Positions 18,537 to 27,515 of a stretch of 64,000 bases of DNA are shown here, one piece after another. The stretch comes from Paenibacillus sp. FSL H7-0331. Its GTDB lineage: Bacteria > Bacillota > Bacilli > Paenibacillales > NBRC-103111. Below the pieces are notes generated by a model that did not search any database, had not been told where the DNA came from, and saw only the letters and a program-made list of their open reading frames with translations. The DNA is taken from NCBI RefSeq assembly GCF_001956045.1, contig NZ_MRTH01000021.1:1-64000 (forward strand). Direction: 5' to 3'. A program made the position numbers and the translations under genes. Each line of letters begins with the position of its first letter. The first letter of the stretch is position 1.

Positions 18537-19826
18537 TTATACTGCTTTTATGCTGTAGTAATTCCCAAAAATATCCTTGATAACCGTATACTCAGCACCG
18601 TGCTGAATTTCATCAATCCATTGGTTACCGATGGAATCAATCAATTGTTGAATGCTCAATTGTAAGGCGTCCCAATCAAACAAATATTGATTTGTATTTT
18701 TATCGAATTCAACATGTTGAATTTGGCACAGAATCCACATATACGGATCTTGTACGTCAAGGTAAATACCGTCATTTCCTAGTCTTGGCTTTGGCCGCGG
18801 CACAAGTACAACCTCTTGTTCACTGATACCTTTATCATCAATAAGCGGCATCGTATAATTGAAAGTTATTGATGCGTCCGTGAACAAATCGATATCGTTG
18901 GAAAATTTGATGGCATTGATGCTCTTAACCTTATCGCCTATAGCCGTATGTAACTCCTTGAGTTCAAATAAGGAAAATGGGATATTGGACTGTTTATTGT
19001 AGGTATCGTCATGGACTAAGCTATTATCAAAATGATCCACCACAAGATGCTCCTCAACAGCAATTCCGATTCCAGCTAATCTTTCCTTCGTTACCTTGAT
19101 CGCAAGCTGACTGTTATCGCTGGCTATCCATCTTCGGTTCAGCTTCTCAGCGGCAATTAAAAAAGATCCACTCCCACAATAAAAATCACCTATCAATGCC
19201 TGTTCATTCGTCGACATATCAATAATTCTTTCCATGAGCTTTTCCGGCTTTTGCGAAGGGTAGAACGTATTTTCATCACCCAATGTTTCGTAAATGCCGA
19301 TATCGTCCCACACCGATGGCACAAGAAGTCCATCTTTTTTCAAATAGTTATTCGTTTGACTATAAACAAACAGGCATTCATGGGACAAGCCAAACTGTGA
19401 ATGGAAAGGTCGTGGGTTATTCTCCATTTTCCAGATAATCTCAGCAAGGAAATTGTGCCGGCCAAACTCTTGATCCAGCATCACTTTTACGTAATGACCT
19501 TCTTTTTGGTAAATTTGCAGTACAAACAAACCAGTTTCACTGAGCAATTCCCTCGCTAATTGGATTCGCTTTAAATAATCCTTTATAAATAATTGTGAAT
19601 CCAAATAATGACGCACACCTGCTAATTCGTCCCATGGATTAATTAAGTTGACCCCAAGCTTATCATTCGGCATAGAGAAGATCATTCCAGAGTTAAAGGG
19701 TCCATCGAAATAAATTAAATCAAACTTGCCTTTGTAGCCTTCCTTTACTAATTGTTCCATGATGTACAGATTATCTCCCCGGAATAAGACCCGCTCAGGA
19801 GATAGCTCTTTTGGGACGACATGCAT
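18537..19826 (-). CDS. Solitary adenine/cytosine-N4-type DNA methyltransferase with altered motif IV
   Basis: 429 aa. The arrangement is that of the beta class (type III Mod-like): catalytic motif IV near the N-terminus, SAM motif I later. Motif IV reads DLIYFDGPFNSG, with D41-G42-P43-F44 where the family has DPPY or DPPF. Motif I is DFYCGSGSFLIAAEKLNRRWIASD (the FxGxG type), preceded by FYPSQKPEKLMERII. The C-terminal 150 residues may hold the target-recognition part. Loss of the first proline may impair catalysis or mark a divergent clade. It has a good ribosome site (AGGAGGAAGGCTATT). No type III Res subunit or cognate endonuclease adjoins it. Confidence 0.8.
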   Translation of the reverse strand: MHVVPKELSPERVLFRGDNLYIMEQLVKEGYKGKFDLIYFDGPFNSGMIFSMPNDKLGVNLINPWDELAGVRHYLDSQLFIKDYLKRIQLARELLSETGLFVLQIYQKEGHYVKVMLDQEFGRHNFLAEIIWKMENNPRPFHSQFGLSHECLFVYSQTNNYLKKDGLLVPSVWDDIGIYETLGDENTFYPSQKPEKLMERIIDMSTNEQALIGDFYCGSGSFLIAAEKLNRRWIASDNSQLAIKVTKERLAGIGIAVEEHLVVDHFDNSLVHDDTYNKQSNIPFSLFELKELHTAIGDKVKSINAIKFSNDIDLFTDASITFNYTMPLIDDKGISEQEVVLVPRPKPRLGNDGIYLDVQDPYMWILCQIQHVEFDKNTNQYLFDWDALQLSIQQLIDSIGNQWIDEIQHGAEYTVIKDIFGNYYSIKAV

Positions 19827-19873
19827 AATAGCCTTCCTCCTATACGTTTTGCAAAGCCATAACTACAATCTAA

Positions 19874-20042
19874 AAGTCTGGTGAATAATGAGCGGAGCGG
19901 CCAAATGATCCTGGAGAAGCGTCAGCGCTCGCCTTTGTTTCCGTACTTTTACCGCTAAATCATTTATAAAATAAAAAAATTACGGAAACAACAGCGATTG
20001 GAAGGATATTTGGCCGCGTAGCGGGACTTATTCACCGGACTT
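19874..20042. repeat. Long imperfect inverted repeat (hairpin element, about 170 bp)
   Basis: The left arm begins AAGTCTGGTGAATAA (19874 on) and the right arm, read on the opposite strand from 20042, begins AAGTCCGGTGAATAA. Further in, both arms share GCGGCCAAAT, ATCCT and TTGTTTCCGTA. The arms are about 65 bp with interruptions and enclose an AT-rich loop (about 19955-19980). It has no coding capacity and fills the gap between the methyltransferase start and the GGDEF gene stop. It resembles an interspersed palindromic element I recall from Paenibacillus genomes; copy number cannot be checked here. Confidence 0.65.
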
Positions 20043-20129
20043 CTAATAAATAAAGAACCTTCTATTGCACATTTCAACAGAAATACGCAGAAAGAAGGCT
20101 TTGCATGGCAGATAAATGCCAAACATCGT

Positions 20130-22673
20130 TTAATTATTTTCCTCCCATGTAGGTTGTTTAAGTAAAGCTTGTATGCCTTCAACGGTTAGTGGCTTGCTAA
20201 AGTAGAAACCTTGGACCTCATTGCACTGCTGCTCTTCGAGGAAACGTAATTGCTCGACGGTTTCTACACCCTCTGCAATTACCTTCAACTTCAGGTTCCT
20301 CGCCATGACAATGATGGTTGTAATAATCTCCTGATTATCCGTTGTGTTTTTTATTTGATTGACAAACGACCTGTCTATCTTCAAGGTATCAATCGGAAAT
20401 TTATTTAAATAGTTCAGGGACGAATAGCCGGTTCCAAAATCATCTATGGCTATTTTTATTCCTATCTTTTTCAAGGAAAGCAGCTTATTAATCACATATT
20501 CCTCGTTGTACATGGCTATGCTTTCTGTAATTTCCAGTTCAAGCAGCTCGGGCTCCAGTTCTGACGTTTTAAGGATGCTGCTGATCTTTTCCACCAGATT
20601 TTTTTGCTGGACTTGTCGAGCTGACAGATTAACGGATATCCTTAATTTAGGAAAACCCTGAACTTGCCAAAGCTTGGCTTGTTCGCAGGCAGTCTGTAGA
20701 ATCCATTCTCCAATGGGCACAATTAATCCTGTTTCTTCAGCAATAGGAATAAATTCGACAGGAGAAATAAGACCGTGCTCGGGATGAATCCATCTGACCA
20801 GCGCCTCTAGCCCAACGATTTTCTTGGTTTCCAAATCAATTTGTGGCTGATAATACAGTATAAACTCATTACGTTCCAGAGCCTTTCTAATACCGTTCTC
20901 CAACACGGCTCTTCTGACTATGGCGTCTTCCATTTCACATGCATAAAACTGATAATTATTGCGTCCTTGTTCCTTGGCGCGGTACATAGCGATATCAGCA
21001 TGCTTAACTAAGGTTTCCACACTATCCCCATTCTCAGGGAATAAGCTAATGCCAATACTAGGCGTAACCGATATTTCCTGGCCTTCGTAAAGCAGCGGTT
21101 GGGAAAGCAACGTTGAAATCTGTTCGGCCTTCTCTGCAATCGTTTCTTGGCTGTAGCCCAGTAAAAGCAAAATAAATTCATCTCCCCCTATGCGGGAGCC
21201 CAGTTCATTAGCCTCTAGCGTATGGGTAATTCGATTGGAGGTTTCCTTCAGAAAGTAATCCCCTACAGAATGGCCGTACGTATCATTAATCCATTTAAAT
21301 CGGTCCAAATCGATAAATAATATGGCGATCGATGAATCATGTTTGGCAGCAGATTCAATCCTGTTCTGGAACGTCTCACTAAATAAACGAAGATTCGGTA
21401 AACCCGTCAAGAAATCGTAGTTCGCATGGAATTCAATTTCTTTATTTTTATTAACCAATTCTTGAGTATTGATCTGCAGATTCATCGACATCGTATTAAC
21501 ACGCTCAGATAATAAACCCAATTCATCATGTCGATCAATGGCAATTCTTGCATCAAAATTCCCATCGGCAACTTCATTCACCTTGTGAAGAATGCGATTG
21601 ATCGGTTTGACAATGTAACACGCCAAAAGATACCCGATAATCGATACGAATAATAAAGAGAATAGAGAAATGATAATATTGTTTAATATTTCTTTATCAA
21701 GAATGTCCTCGATAACCCGATAGTCGGTTACAATCCCAACAATATAGGGACTTGCAAGCGGGGTAGCAATCGGCACAAAGGTTTTGAATACTTTTTTTCC
21801 GTTAATGACCGAGATGACGTTTTGCATTTTCCCTGTCTCGAAAGCCGTCTTGACCGTTTGGACATCCGTCTGATTCTTAAACGTATATTTGCCAAATTGT
21901 ATATCTCTATTGACCAAATCAATATACTTTTGCCCGTTTACTTCTGTATATACGGGAGGTTGGCCAAAGGCTTTAGGATTAAAACCCGTAATTTCCAAAA
22001 TGGCCTTATTGTTGCTCATGATTTTTTCCAAGGTCGATTCCGGCCCAAGAATTTGTGAGACATTTAATATCTCCGTAACCCTCATATAGGGACTGATGAT
22101 ATAATTGGTGGTTCCATCGTAATAATACCCCCACTTATCTACATGATCCGGATTGGAGGCAGATATATTAACAGGACCTGACCAATAATTGGGAAGCTTC
22201 TGTCCTTGGGAAACCGTTACATTCTTGGTAGCAAACAGTTCCTTGAAGGCATCAAACCAATACCCCCATTCCTTGGTGCTTAAATTACGTTCTTTAGGAT
22301 CAGAGGAGCGTACGCCCTTAATATCATCCCCTTCCTGCTTTAGTAGGGTAATGTAAGAAACACCTATTTTTTCGGAAAGTACCTTTAGATCCTCATTCGT
22401 TACCTGATCAATGTCCGGATTGAGCGCATTCTGCGCGGCTAAAGAAGCTACACGCAATTGATCACCGATCAGATCTTCAACATACTGAGATCCAAATTGA
22501 GCTTGCTCGATGGATATGCCGATTTGTTTGGCCAGCTGATCCATCTGCATCTCTTGGTCCTTTTGCAAATTTTCTCTTGTTGAGATGAAGTGAAATAAAT
22601 TGTTCAAAATCATAATGACGCTCACGACAATGATAAATATACCTGCCAGCTTCTTTTTTAGTGTCAAATCCAT
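20130..22673 (-). CDS. Membrane c-di-GMP enzyme: dCache-like sensor, HAMP, GGDEF, EAL
   Basis: 847 aa. An N-terminal membrane helix (about 8-28), a large extracytoplasmic sensor (about 30-330), a second helix (about 333-355) and a HAMP linker lead to GGDEF (about 415-575, motif GGDEF at 496-500) and EAL (about 590-840, EALVRW at 623-628). Both catalytic motifs are intact, so it could make or break c-di-GMP. There is no RxxD inhibitory site before GGDEF. The ATG at 22673 has GGGGAG only one base away; a TTG two codons in (22667) is better spaced and may be the real start. It follows the PTPS-like gene by 25 bp, so it may share that transcript. Confidence 0.92.
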   Translation of the reverse strand: MDLTLKKKLAGIFIIVVSVIMILNNLFHFISTRENLQKDQEMQMDQLAKQIGISIEQAQFGSQYVEDLIGDQLRVASLAAQNALNPDIDQVTNEDLKVLSEKIGVSYITLLKQEGDDIKGVRSSDPKERNLSTKEWGYWFDAFKELFATKNVTVSQGQKLPNYWSGPVNISASNPDHVDKWGYYYDGTTNYIISPYMRVTEILNVSQILGPESTLEKIMSNNKAILEITGFNPKAFGQPPVYTEVNGQKYIDLVNRDIQFGKYTFKNQTDVQTVKTAFETGKMQNVISVINGKKVFKTFVPIATPLASPYIVGIVTDYRVIEDILDKEILNNIIISLFSLLFVSIIGYLLACYIVKPINRILHKVNEVADGNFDARIAIDRHDELGLLSERVNTMSMNLQINTQELVNKNKEIEFHANYDFLTGLPNLRLFSETFQNRIESAAKHDSSIAILFIDLDRFKWINDTYGHSVGDYFLKETSNRITHTLEANELGSRIGGDEFILLLLGYSQETIAEKAEQISTLLSQPLLYEGQEISVTPSIGISLFPENGDSVETLVKHADIAMYRAKEQGRNNYQFYACEMEDAIVRRAVLENGIRKALERNEFILYYQPQIDLETKKIVGLEALVRWIHPEHGLISPVEFIPIAEETGLIVPIGEWILQTACEQAKLWQVQGFPKLRISVNLSARQVQQKNLVEKISSILKTSELEPELLELEITESIAMYNEEYVINKLLSLKKIGIKIAIDDFGTGYSSLNYLNKFPIDTLKIDRSFVNQIKNTTDNQEIITTIIVMARNLKLKVIAEGVETVEQLRFLEEQQCNEVQGFYFSKPLTVEGIQALLKQPTWEENN

Positions 22674-22698
22674 CTCCCCAAATCATCCGATTTAACAA

Positions 22699-23514
22699 TT
22701 AAATCTCATGCGTGAAGCATTCAAAGTAATTTTTCTCTGTCTCCCATAATCCTACCTTGTACAAGTTAGGAAGCTGCCCGGATAATAACTCATTAATCAC
22801 CATAACTAATACATCGGAAGTTGGATTCATATCTTTAAGCTCTTCTACATCCAAATTAAGATGCTTATGGTCAAACTTTTGAATAATGACATCGTTTACA
22901 ACGTTATCCAAATCTGAAAGGTTCATAACCATCCCTGTATGTGCATCAGGTTCACCCTTAACGGTTACGTCAAGATAATAATTGTGACCATGACCATATA
23001 AATTATTACATTTGCCAAAGATGCGTTTATTTTCTTCATCACTTAACAAATCACTATGAAGGCGATGTGCAGCACAAAAATGATATTTTCTAGTCATAGA
23101 CACCATGGAGTCCAACCCCTTCTCAGCTGATAAATAATGATTTTCATGTAAAACCAATTTATATAATTCACAATCCGGAAATTTATCTACGAGTGCATAC
23201 CATAAATATTCAACGATTTTTTCCGTTGTCGGCACATGCTTTTGGAAATAGGGATGCTCATGATTTAGAAATTTACCATCAAACTCTTCTTCTATAAGTT
23301 TTTTAGTAACGCTATCAATATCGGTAATATTGACAACTATACCAGACTTGGTATCAAGGCTGCCTCTAATCATGACTTCCAAAACATAATTATGACCATG
23401 ACCATTTTGATGGCTGCATAATCCAAAAACTCTTTGATTTTCCTCTTCACTCCAAGTCGAGACGCGATAGAAGTGAGCAGCGGAGAAATGCAACTTTCTA
23501 CTTAAATAAATCAT
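22699..23514 (-). CDS. Tandem-domain 6-pyruvoyltetrahydropterin synthase / QueD-like protein
   Basis: 271 aa from ATG at 23514, placed after GAGGTGGG; an upstream ATG lacks a site. Two homologous PTPS/QueD domains lie in tandem. Domain 1 (about 1-130) has the zinc histidines His14, His39 and His41 and catalytic-type Cys33 (LCSHQNGHGHNY). Domain 2 (about 137-271) has His150, His175, His177 and Cys169 (KCNNLYGHGHNY). The substrate-anchoring Glu follows in HENHY and WETEKNY. Single-domain homologues act on dihydroneopterin triphosphate; the product here is not determined. The gene lies downstream of two SDR reductases on the same strand, which suggests a reduced-pterin pathway and not queuosine, since no queC/queE/queF adjoins it. 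Confidence 0.88.
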   Translation of the reverse strand: MIYLSRKLHFSAAHFYRVSTWSEEENQRVFGLCSHQNGHGHNYVLEVMIRGSLDTKSGIVVNITDIDSVTKKLIEEEFDGKFLNHEHPYFQKHVPTTEKIVEYLWYALVDKFPDCELYKLVLHENHYLSAEKGLDSMVSMTRKYHFCAAHRLHSDLLSDEENKRIFGKCNNLYGHGHNYYLDVTVKGEPDAHTGMVMNLSDLDNVVNDVIIQKFDHKHLNLDVEELKDMNPTSDVLVMVINELLSGQLPNLYKVGLWETEKNYFECFTHEI

Positions 23515-23557
23515 GTATGTGTCCCACCTCATCAAAGAATCGTTTAAACTCGGGGTA

Positions 23558-24235
23558 TTATAGTACGCCTTTAGGCGGGGTCATTTCTATTCTGTCGATT
23601 CGGATATGTAAAGGTGTATTCGCAATAAAAGCAACCATACGCGCGACATCCTCGGTACTCAGCATATCTGCTTGTGAAAAACCTTCAACGTTTTTCCATA
23701 AATCGGTATAGGTAGCTCCCAAAATCAAATTCGTCGTCATCACCCGATCTTTGAACCATTCTTCTCCAAGTGCTTCCCCTAATCCATTAAGAGCATGTTT
23801 AGACGAGGTATAGAGGGATGTATTCGGGAGAGGGCTTTTTGTCATAATGGACGAGATATTGATAATTCTCCCTCCGCCTTTCTTCATTAGAGGAAATGAT
23901 TTCTGTAAGCAAGAAATCGGTCCAAACACGTTCGTTTGATAAACTTGCTCCCAATCATTTTTCTCAAATTCAGTAAAAGGTTTATTGATCATGACTCCAG
24001 CATTGTTGACAAGCACATCGAGTGAGCCGTGTTTTTCTTCGATGAACTTAAAGGCTTCGCTAATCGATTCCTCTTCTTGCAAATCCATCTCCAGATGAAA
24101 CCGATTGTCACTGGTTGGTACACCGCCTCCGCGGCTTGCTGTATATGTAATAAATCCATTTTGGGCTAAGTCTGTACTAATGGCTTCGCCAATACCTCGT
24201 AATCCACCCGTTACCAATGCAATTTTTGTTTTCAT
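23558..24235 (-). CDS. Short-chain dehydrogenase/reductase (SDR)
   Basis: 225 aa classical SDR. The NAD(P) motif TGGLRGIG lies at about residues 9-16, NNAGV marks the central strand, and the catalytic tetrad shows SSIM (Ser) and YTSSK (Tyr-x-x-x-Lys). The ribosome site AAGGAGATTTTC precedes ATG at 24235. It stands between another SDR (17-bp gap) and the tandem PTPS-like gene, so all three probably form one transcript. In eukaryotic and some bacterial pterin pathways an SDR (sepiapterin reductase) acts after PTPS, which is the basis for a possible pterin substrate here; sequence alone does not fix it. Confidence 0.9.
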   Translation of the reverse strand: MKTKIALVTGGLRGIGEAISTDLAQNGFITYTASRGGGVPTSDNRFHLEMDLQEEESISEAFKFIEEKHGSLDVLVNNAGVMINKPFTEFEKNDWEQVYQTNVFGPISCLQKSFPLMKKGGGRIINISSIMTKSPLPNTSLYTSSKHALNGLGEALGEEWFKDRVMTTNLILGATYTDLWKNVEGFSQADMLSTEDVARMVAFIANTPLHIRIDRIEMTPPKGVL

Positions 24236-24252
24236 GAAAATCTCCTTTAGTA

Positions 24253-25005
24253 TTAAATGCCTGCATGAGCGGATAGTCCCCCATCAATAACAAAGGATGC
24301 GCCATTGATCATCGATCCGGACGGTCCGGCTAAGTAATTAACCATATCGGCGATATCCTTCGTACCGACTATTGCTTTCACGGGTGACCTTTCCAGTACA
24401 CGAGCCAGATGATCTGTCACCTGTTCCTCCTGAATGCCCATTTCCGTTTTTACATATCCCGGGCTAATGGCATTGCAAGTAATTCCATAAGGTCCCCACT
24501 CAGCCGCTATCGATTTAGTCAGGCCCAGAATGGCGTGTTTGCTGGTAGAATAGACGGCTGAATTGGCACCACCCCATACACCGAAGATCGATGATAAGTT
24601 AATGATCCTTCCGTATCCTTGCTCCTTCATCTGGGGCAGCACATATTTGGAAAATAAAAACATGCTTTTGACATTGGTGTTCATAATCCAATCCCATTCT
24701 TCTTCACTGACTTGATCTATTGCATGGTAGGGTCCGCCTACTCCCGCATTATTAACAAGGATGGAGGTGGTCCCCCATTGATCCTGAATCGCAGCCATAG
24801 TCTCTTTAATATCATGGCCGTTAGAAACATCACATTGTATAATCTCAGCCTGTCCCCCATTAGAGCGGATGTTGTCCACGATGGTTCTGGCCGGGTCCAA
24901 ACTTTTGTTGACAATTAAAATGACAAAAAAGTTTTCTGACGCCAGCTTCTCGGTAATGGCCGCACCAATTCCGCGTCCTCCTCCAGTCACAACAGCTATT
25001 TGCAT
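24253..25005 (-). CDS. Short-chain dehydrogenase/reductase (FabG-like SDR)
   Basis: 250 aa. It has the TGGGRGIG cofactor motif at the N-terminus, NNAGVGG, the SSIFG serine, YSTSK and a C-terminal VIDGGLSAHAGI, all typical of FabG-like SDRs. The start at 25005 follows AGGAGTGGAGCCCC. It is the first gene of the SDR-SDR-PTPS group. FabG itself would sit in a fatty-acid cluster, so this is probably a dedicated reductase of the adjoining pathway. Confidence 0.9.
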   Translation of the reverse strand: MQIAVVTGGGRGIGAAITEKLASENFFVILIVNKSLDPARTIVDNIRSNGGQAEIIQCDVSNGHDIKETMAAIQDQWGTTSILVNNAGVGGPYHAIDQVSEEEWDWIMNTNVKSMFLFSKYVLPQMKEQGYGRIINLSSIFGVWGGANSAVYSTSKHAILGLTKSIAAEWGPYGITCNAISPGYVKTEMGIQEEQVTDHLARVLERSPVKAIVGTKDIADMVNYLAGPSGSMINGASFVIDGGLSAHAGI

Positions 25006-25332
25006 GGGGCTCCACTCCTATAATGATCACAAATTCATATCCTGCATAATTTTAACCCTTGTTATAATCTTCGACAAAAAATGAGATTAACCTTCAAACG
25101 TTTTCGCACAATTTTATTTTTATCGAGTTTACATCTCCTCCTCTAATTTACTTGATCCAAATCGAGCTGAATATAGGACCTGCGAGTTCAAATAGTCATA
25201 TCTGGAAGTTCCATCCAGGACCAACGATACAACCCTATATAGGTCGTAAGTAACTTCAACATAGTACGTTTATAAACAAGGAAAAATCAGTTATATTGTT
25301 AGAGTTTGTCGAATCAAATCGAGCAAAATGAA
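25006..25332. other. Intergenic region, no gene seen
   Basis: AT-rich DNA between the divergent SDR group and the sialidase-like pair. I see no coding frame or strong hairpin. On the minus strand AGAGGAGGAG followed directly by ATG-TAA (about 25125-25140) looks like a ribosome site without a gene. Confidence 0.4.
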
Positions 25333-25361
25333 TTGACATGAAAGCGCTTTTAAAATAGAAT
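25333..25361 (+). promoter_or_regulatory. Sigma-A promoter with embedded CcpA cre site
   Basis: TTGACA (25333-25338), 17 bp, TAGAAT (25356-25361). The spacer holds TGAAAGCGCTTTTA (25339-25352), a near-perfect palindromic catabolite-responsive element. CcpA bound between -35 and -10 should repress strongly when preferred sugars are present. Transcription would start near 25368, leaving an unusually long 5' UTR of about 238 nt before the first gene. Confidence 0.85.
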
Positions 25362-25605
25362 AAATCTATTGAAAAAACGTATTAGCTAATCGTATTAGCA
25401 ACATCTGCTGAACCTGATTTTTACTTAATAGAAGCTTTGAATGGAACGGAATCCCGTTGATTTCAGGGCTTATTAAGAATACGCCGTCGCAAAAGCCTCT
25501 CGGAATTAAAATGGGAATTGAAGGGGGTTGGGAACAGCTTGTCCACGGCATGGTCCAGTTCATATTGAATTAAGTAAACCTTTGAATGAAAGGAAGTTCA
25601 GCACA

Positions 25606-27477
25606 ATGAAATGTAAACAGCGTTTTGTTCTCATGCTATGTTTTATGATGACTTTCAGCCTGATGATGTCCGCAATTGCATCTGCTGCTCCAACCGATCC
25701 CCTGCAAGGGATCACCAGAACGCAAATTTTCCCAGCTTCCAGCCCCATTGCAACCGAACATAACCATGGTTCCTCCATTGTAGAGCTGCATGATGGCACT
25801 TTGTTTATGGTTTTTTTTAGTGGCGACGGTGAAAGAGACGGTGATACCACCAAGATCATGGGAGCGAGGTCCAAAGATGGTGGGAAGACCTGGACGCCTC
25901 CTTTTGATGTGTATGATACTCACGATTTTCCTGATATTAATCCTGTCGTCTATGTGGACCAGCAGTCAAGACTATGGCTATTTTATAACGTCGTGCTCAA
26001 TGGTCAATGGGTATCTGCACAGCCTAAATATATGTATGCCGATATTGGCAGCTATGAGTATACGAACCGCTCGGGAGGAAATCCCAAGTGGCATTATCCA
26101 CAGACGATTTATATGAATGTTGGGGATGCCATGTCAGGAAAAGGCTCCTATTCAAATGGGCAGTGGACTTACAGGGTCAAAGGCTCAGAAATCAAATCAT
26201 TAAGTCCGAGCCAGGTTACAGCAGCTACCTACCTGGATCCATCCAAATATGTCGAGGTTACCTCGTGGTTTAACTCAAGTGATAAACGGTATGTGACAGA
26301 CAGCTTTGTCGTCTCTATGAAACGGAAATATGAACAATATATTCAATATTTGCGGACGAATAAGCCTTATGATGATGTGTACACAGGAAGAACCCAGGAA
26401 ATTATTAACTCGCTGCAAAATGGGATTTATACAGTATCAGGTGCAACCTATTCCAAATACGAGCCCCCTATTATCCAAAAATCGATTGAGCGCGCTTCCG
26501 GTGCAGATAATGATATTAGCCCCTGGAATCCGACCTACAGCAGACTTGGCTGGGAAACCAAAAACAAACCTATCGAAATTCAATACAATAATAAAACCCG
26601 ATTGATACTTCCGTTATATTCCGATTCTTTGTCCAATTCCGTTGTTGTGTATACGGATGATCGCGGAGAAACCTGGCAAATAAGCGATGCTATCGTGGGG
26701 TCAGGTACCATTCAAGGATCGTTGATTCAGTTAAAAAATGATCATATTCGCGCCTATTTTAGAAGCGGTAAGCTCGATGGCAAAAACGGGCGGCTTGCCT
26801 GGCATACTACTTATTCAGAATCCAAAGACGGTGGAGCTACCTGGGGAGTGCCTGTTGTAGATCCATATCTGAAAAACGATGGAGGCTTCGAAGTGGCCAA
26901 GCTTCCGAATGGCGACTGGCTGGCAGCTACCAATCAAGAAACGAAGCGGGATGCTCAGCAAAGCGGTCATAGAAGCACCTACAGCTTGCTGCTGTCCAAG
27001 GATGAAGGACAGAGCTGGAAGTCCATCCTGATGGAATCTGACCCTACGACGAATGAAACCTACCAATATCCGGGAGTATTAGTCGACAAATTGGGCAATG
27101 CATTAATGACCTACTCACTGAGCTCGTCTTCTCCGAAGTTTGAGGTTATGGGTTTCGCAAGAACAGAAGCCCCTGAGATCGAGAAATTGTTTGGTTCCGT
27201 CATCAATGCTACCTATGGGGCACAACAGCCTGTGATCAATAATAAGCTGAACCTTCCCGTAGTCGGTAATTCCAAGCAGTTGACCTTTACTTTAACTGTG
27301 GATGGCGATGTTAAAACAGATGGTGGAATGACATGGAGCTCAGATGATACCTCTGTTGCAACAATAGACAGCGCAGGTAACGTAATCGCCAAGAAAACAG
27401 GCACGGCACTGATTACCGTTGTAAGCAGAAAATATGGAACTATCTATAAATGTCTCGTATCCGTTGGGACCTTATGA
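25606..27477 (+). CDS. Secreted BNR/sialidase-fold protein with a BIG2-like C-terminal domain
   Basis: 623 aa from ATG at 25606 (AAAGGAAG upstream), which gives a typical signal peptide (MKCKQRFVLMLCFMM through ASA). Four Asp-box motifs of the beta-propeller type are seen: SKDGGKTW (about 90), TDDRGETW (about 351), SKDGGATW (about 405) and SKDEGQSW (about 464). The N-terminal HGSSIVELHDGTLFMVFFSG fits the sialidase/BNR superfamily. The last 70 residues resemble a BIG2 domain (SSDDTSVATIDSAGNV). It may cleave or bind a terminal sugar; true sialidase activity cannot be claimed. Control is by the cre promoter upstream, and a larger paralogue follows after 38 bp. Confidence 0.82.
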   Translation: MKCKQRFVLMLCFMMTFSLMMSAIASAAPTDPLQGITRTQIFPASSPIATEHNHGSSIVELHDGTLFMVFFSGDGERDGDTTKIMGARSKDGGKTWTPPFDVYDTHDFPDINPVVYVDQQSRLWLFYNVVLNGQWVSAQPKYMYADIGSYEYTNRSGGNPKWHYPQTIYMNVGDAMSGKGSYSNGQWTYRVKGSEIKSLSPSQVTAATYLDPSKYVEVTSWFNSSDKRYVTDSFVVSMKRKYEQYIQYLRTNKPYDDVYTGRTQEIINSLQNGIYTVSGATYSKYEPPIIQKSIERASGADNDISPWNPTYSRLGWETKNKPIEIQYNNKTRLILPLYSDSLSNSVVVYTDDRGETWQISDAIVGSGTIQGSLIQLKNDHIRAYFRSGKLDGKNGRLAWHTTYSESKDGGATWGVPVVDPYLKNDGGFEVAKLPNGDWLAATNQETKRDAQQSGHRSTYSLLLSKDEGQSWKSILMESDPTTNETYQYPGVLVDKLGNALMTYSLSSSSPKFEVMGFARTEAPEIEKLFGSVINATYGAQQPVINNKLNLPVVGNSKQLTFTLTVDGDVKTDGGMTWSSDDTSVATIDSAGNVIAKKTGTALITVVSRKYGTIYKCLVSVGTL

Positions 27478-27515
27478 CCCATTTCTGTGAAGTTAATTTC
27501 AAAGGGGTAATGATA

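Noticed and set aside
17888..19826. A restriction-modification system formed by the methyltransferase and the Uma2 nuclease-like gene
   Set aside because: Uma2 proteins are not known as cognate restriction enzymes, and the methyltransferase motif is altered; adjacency alone is not enough.
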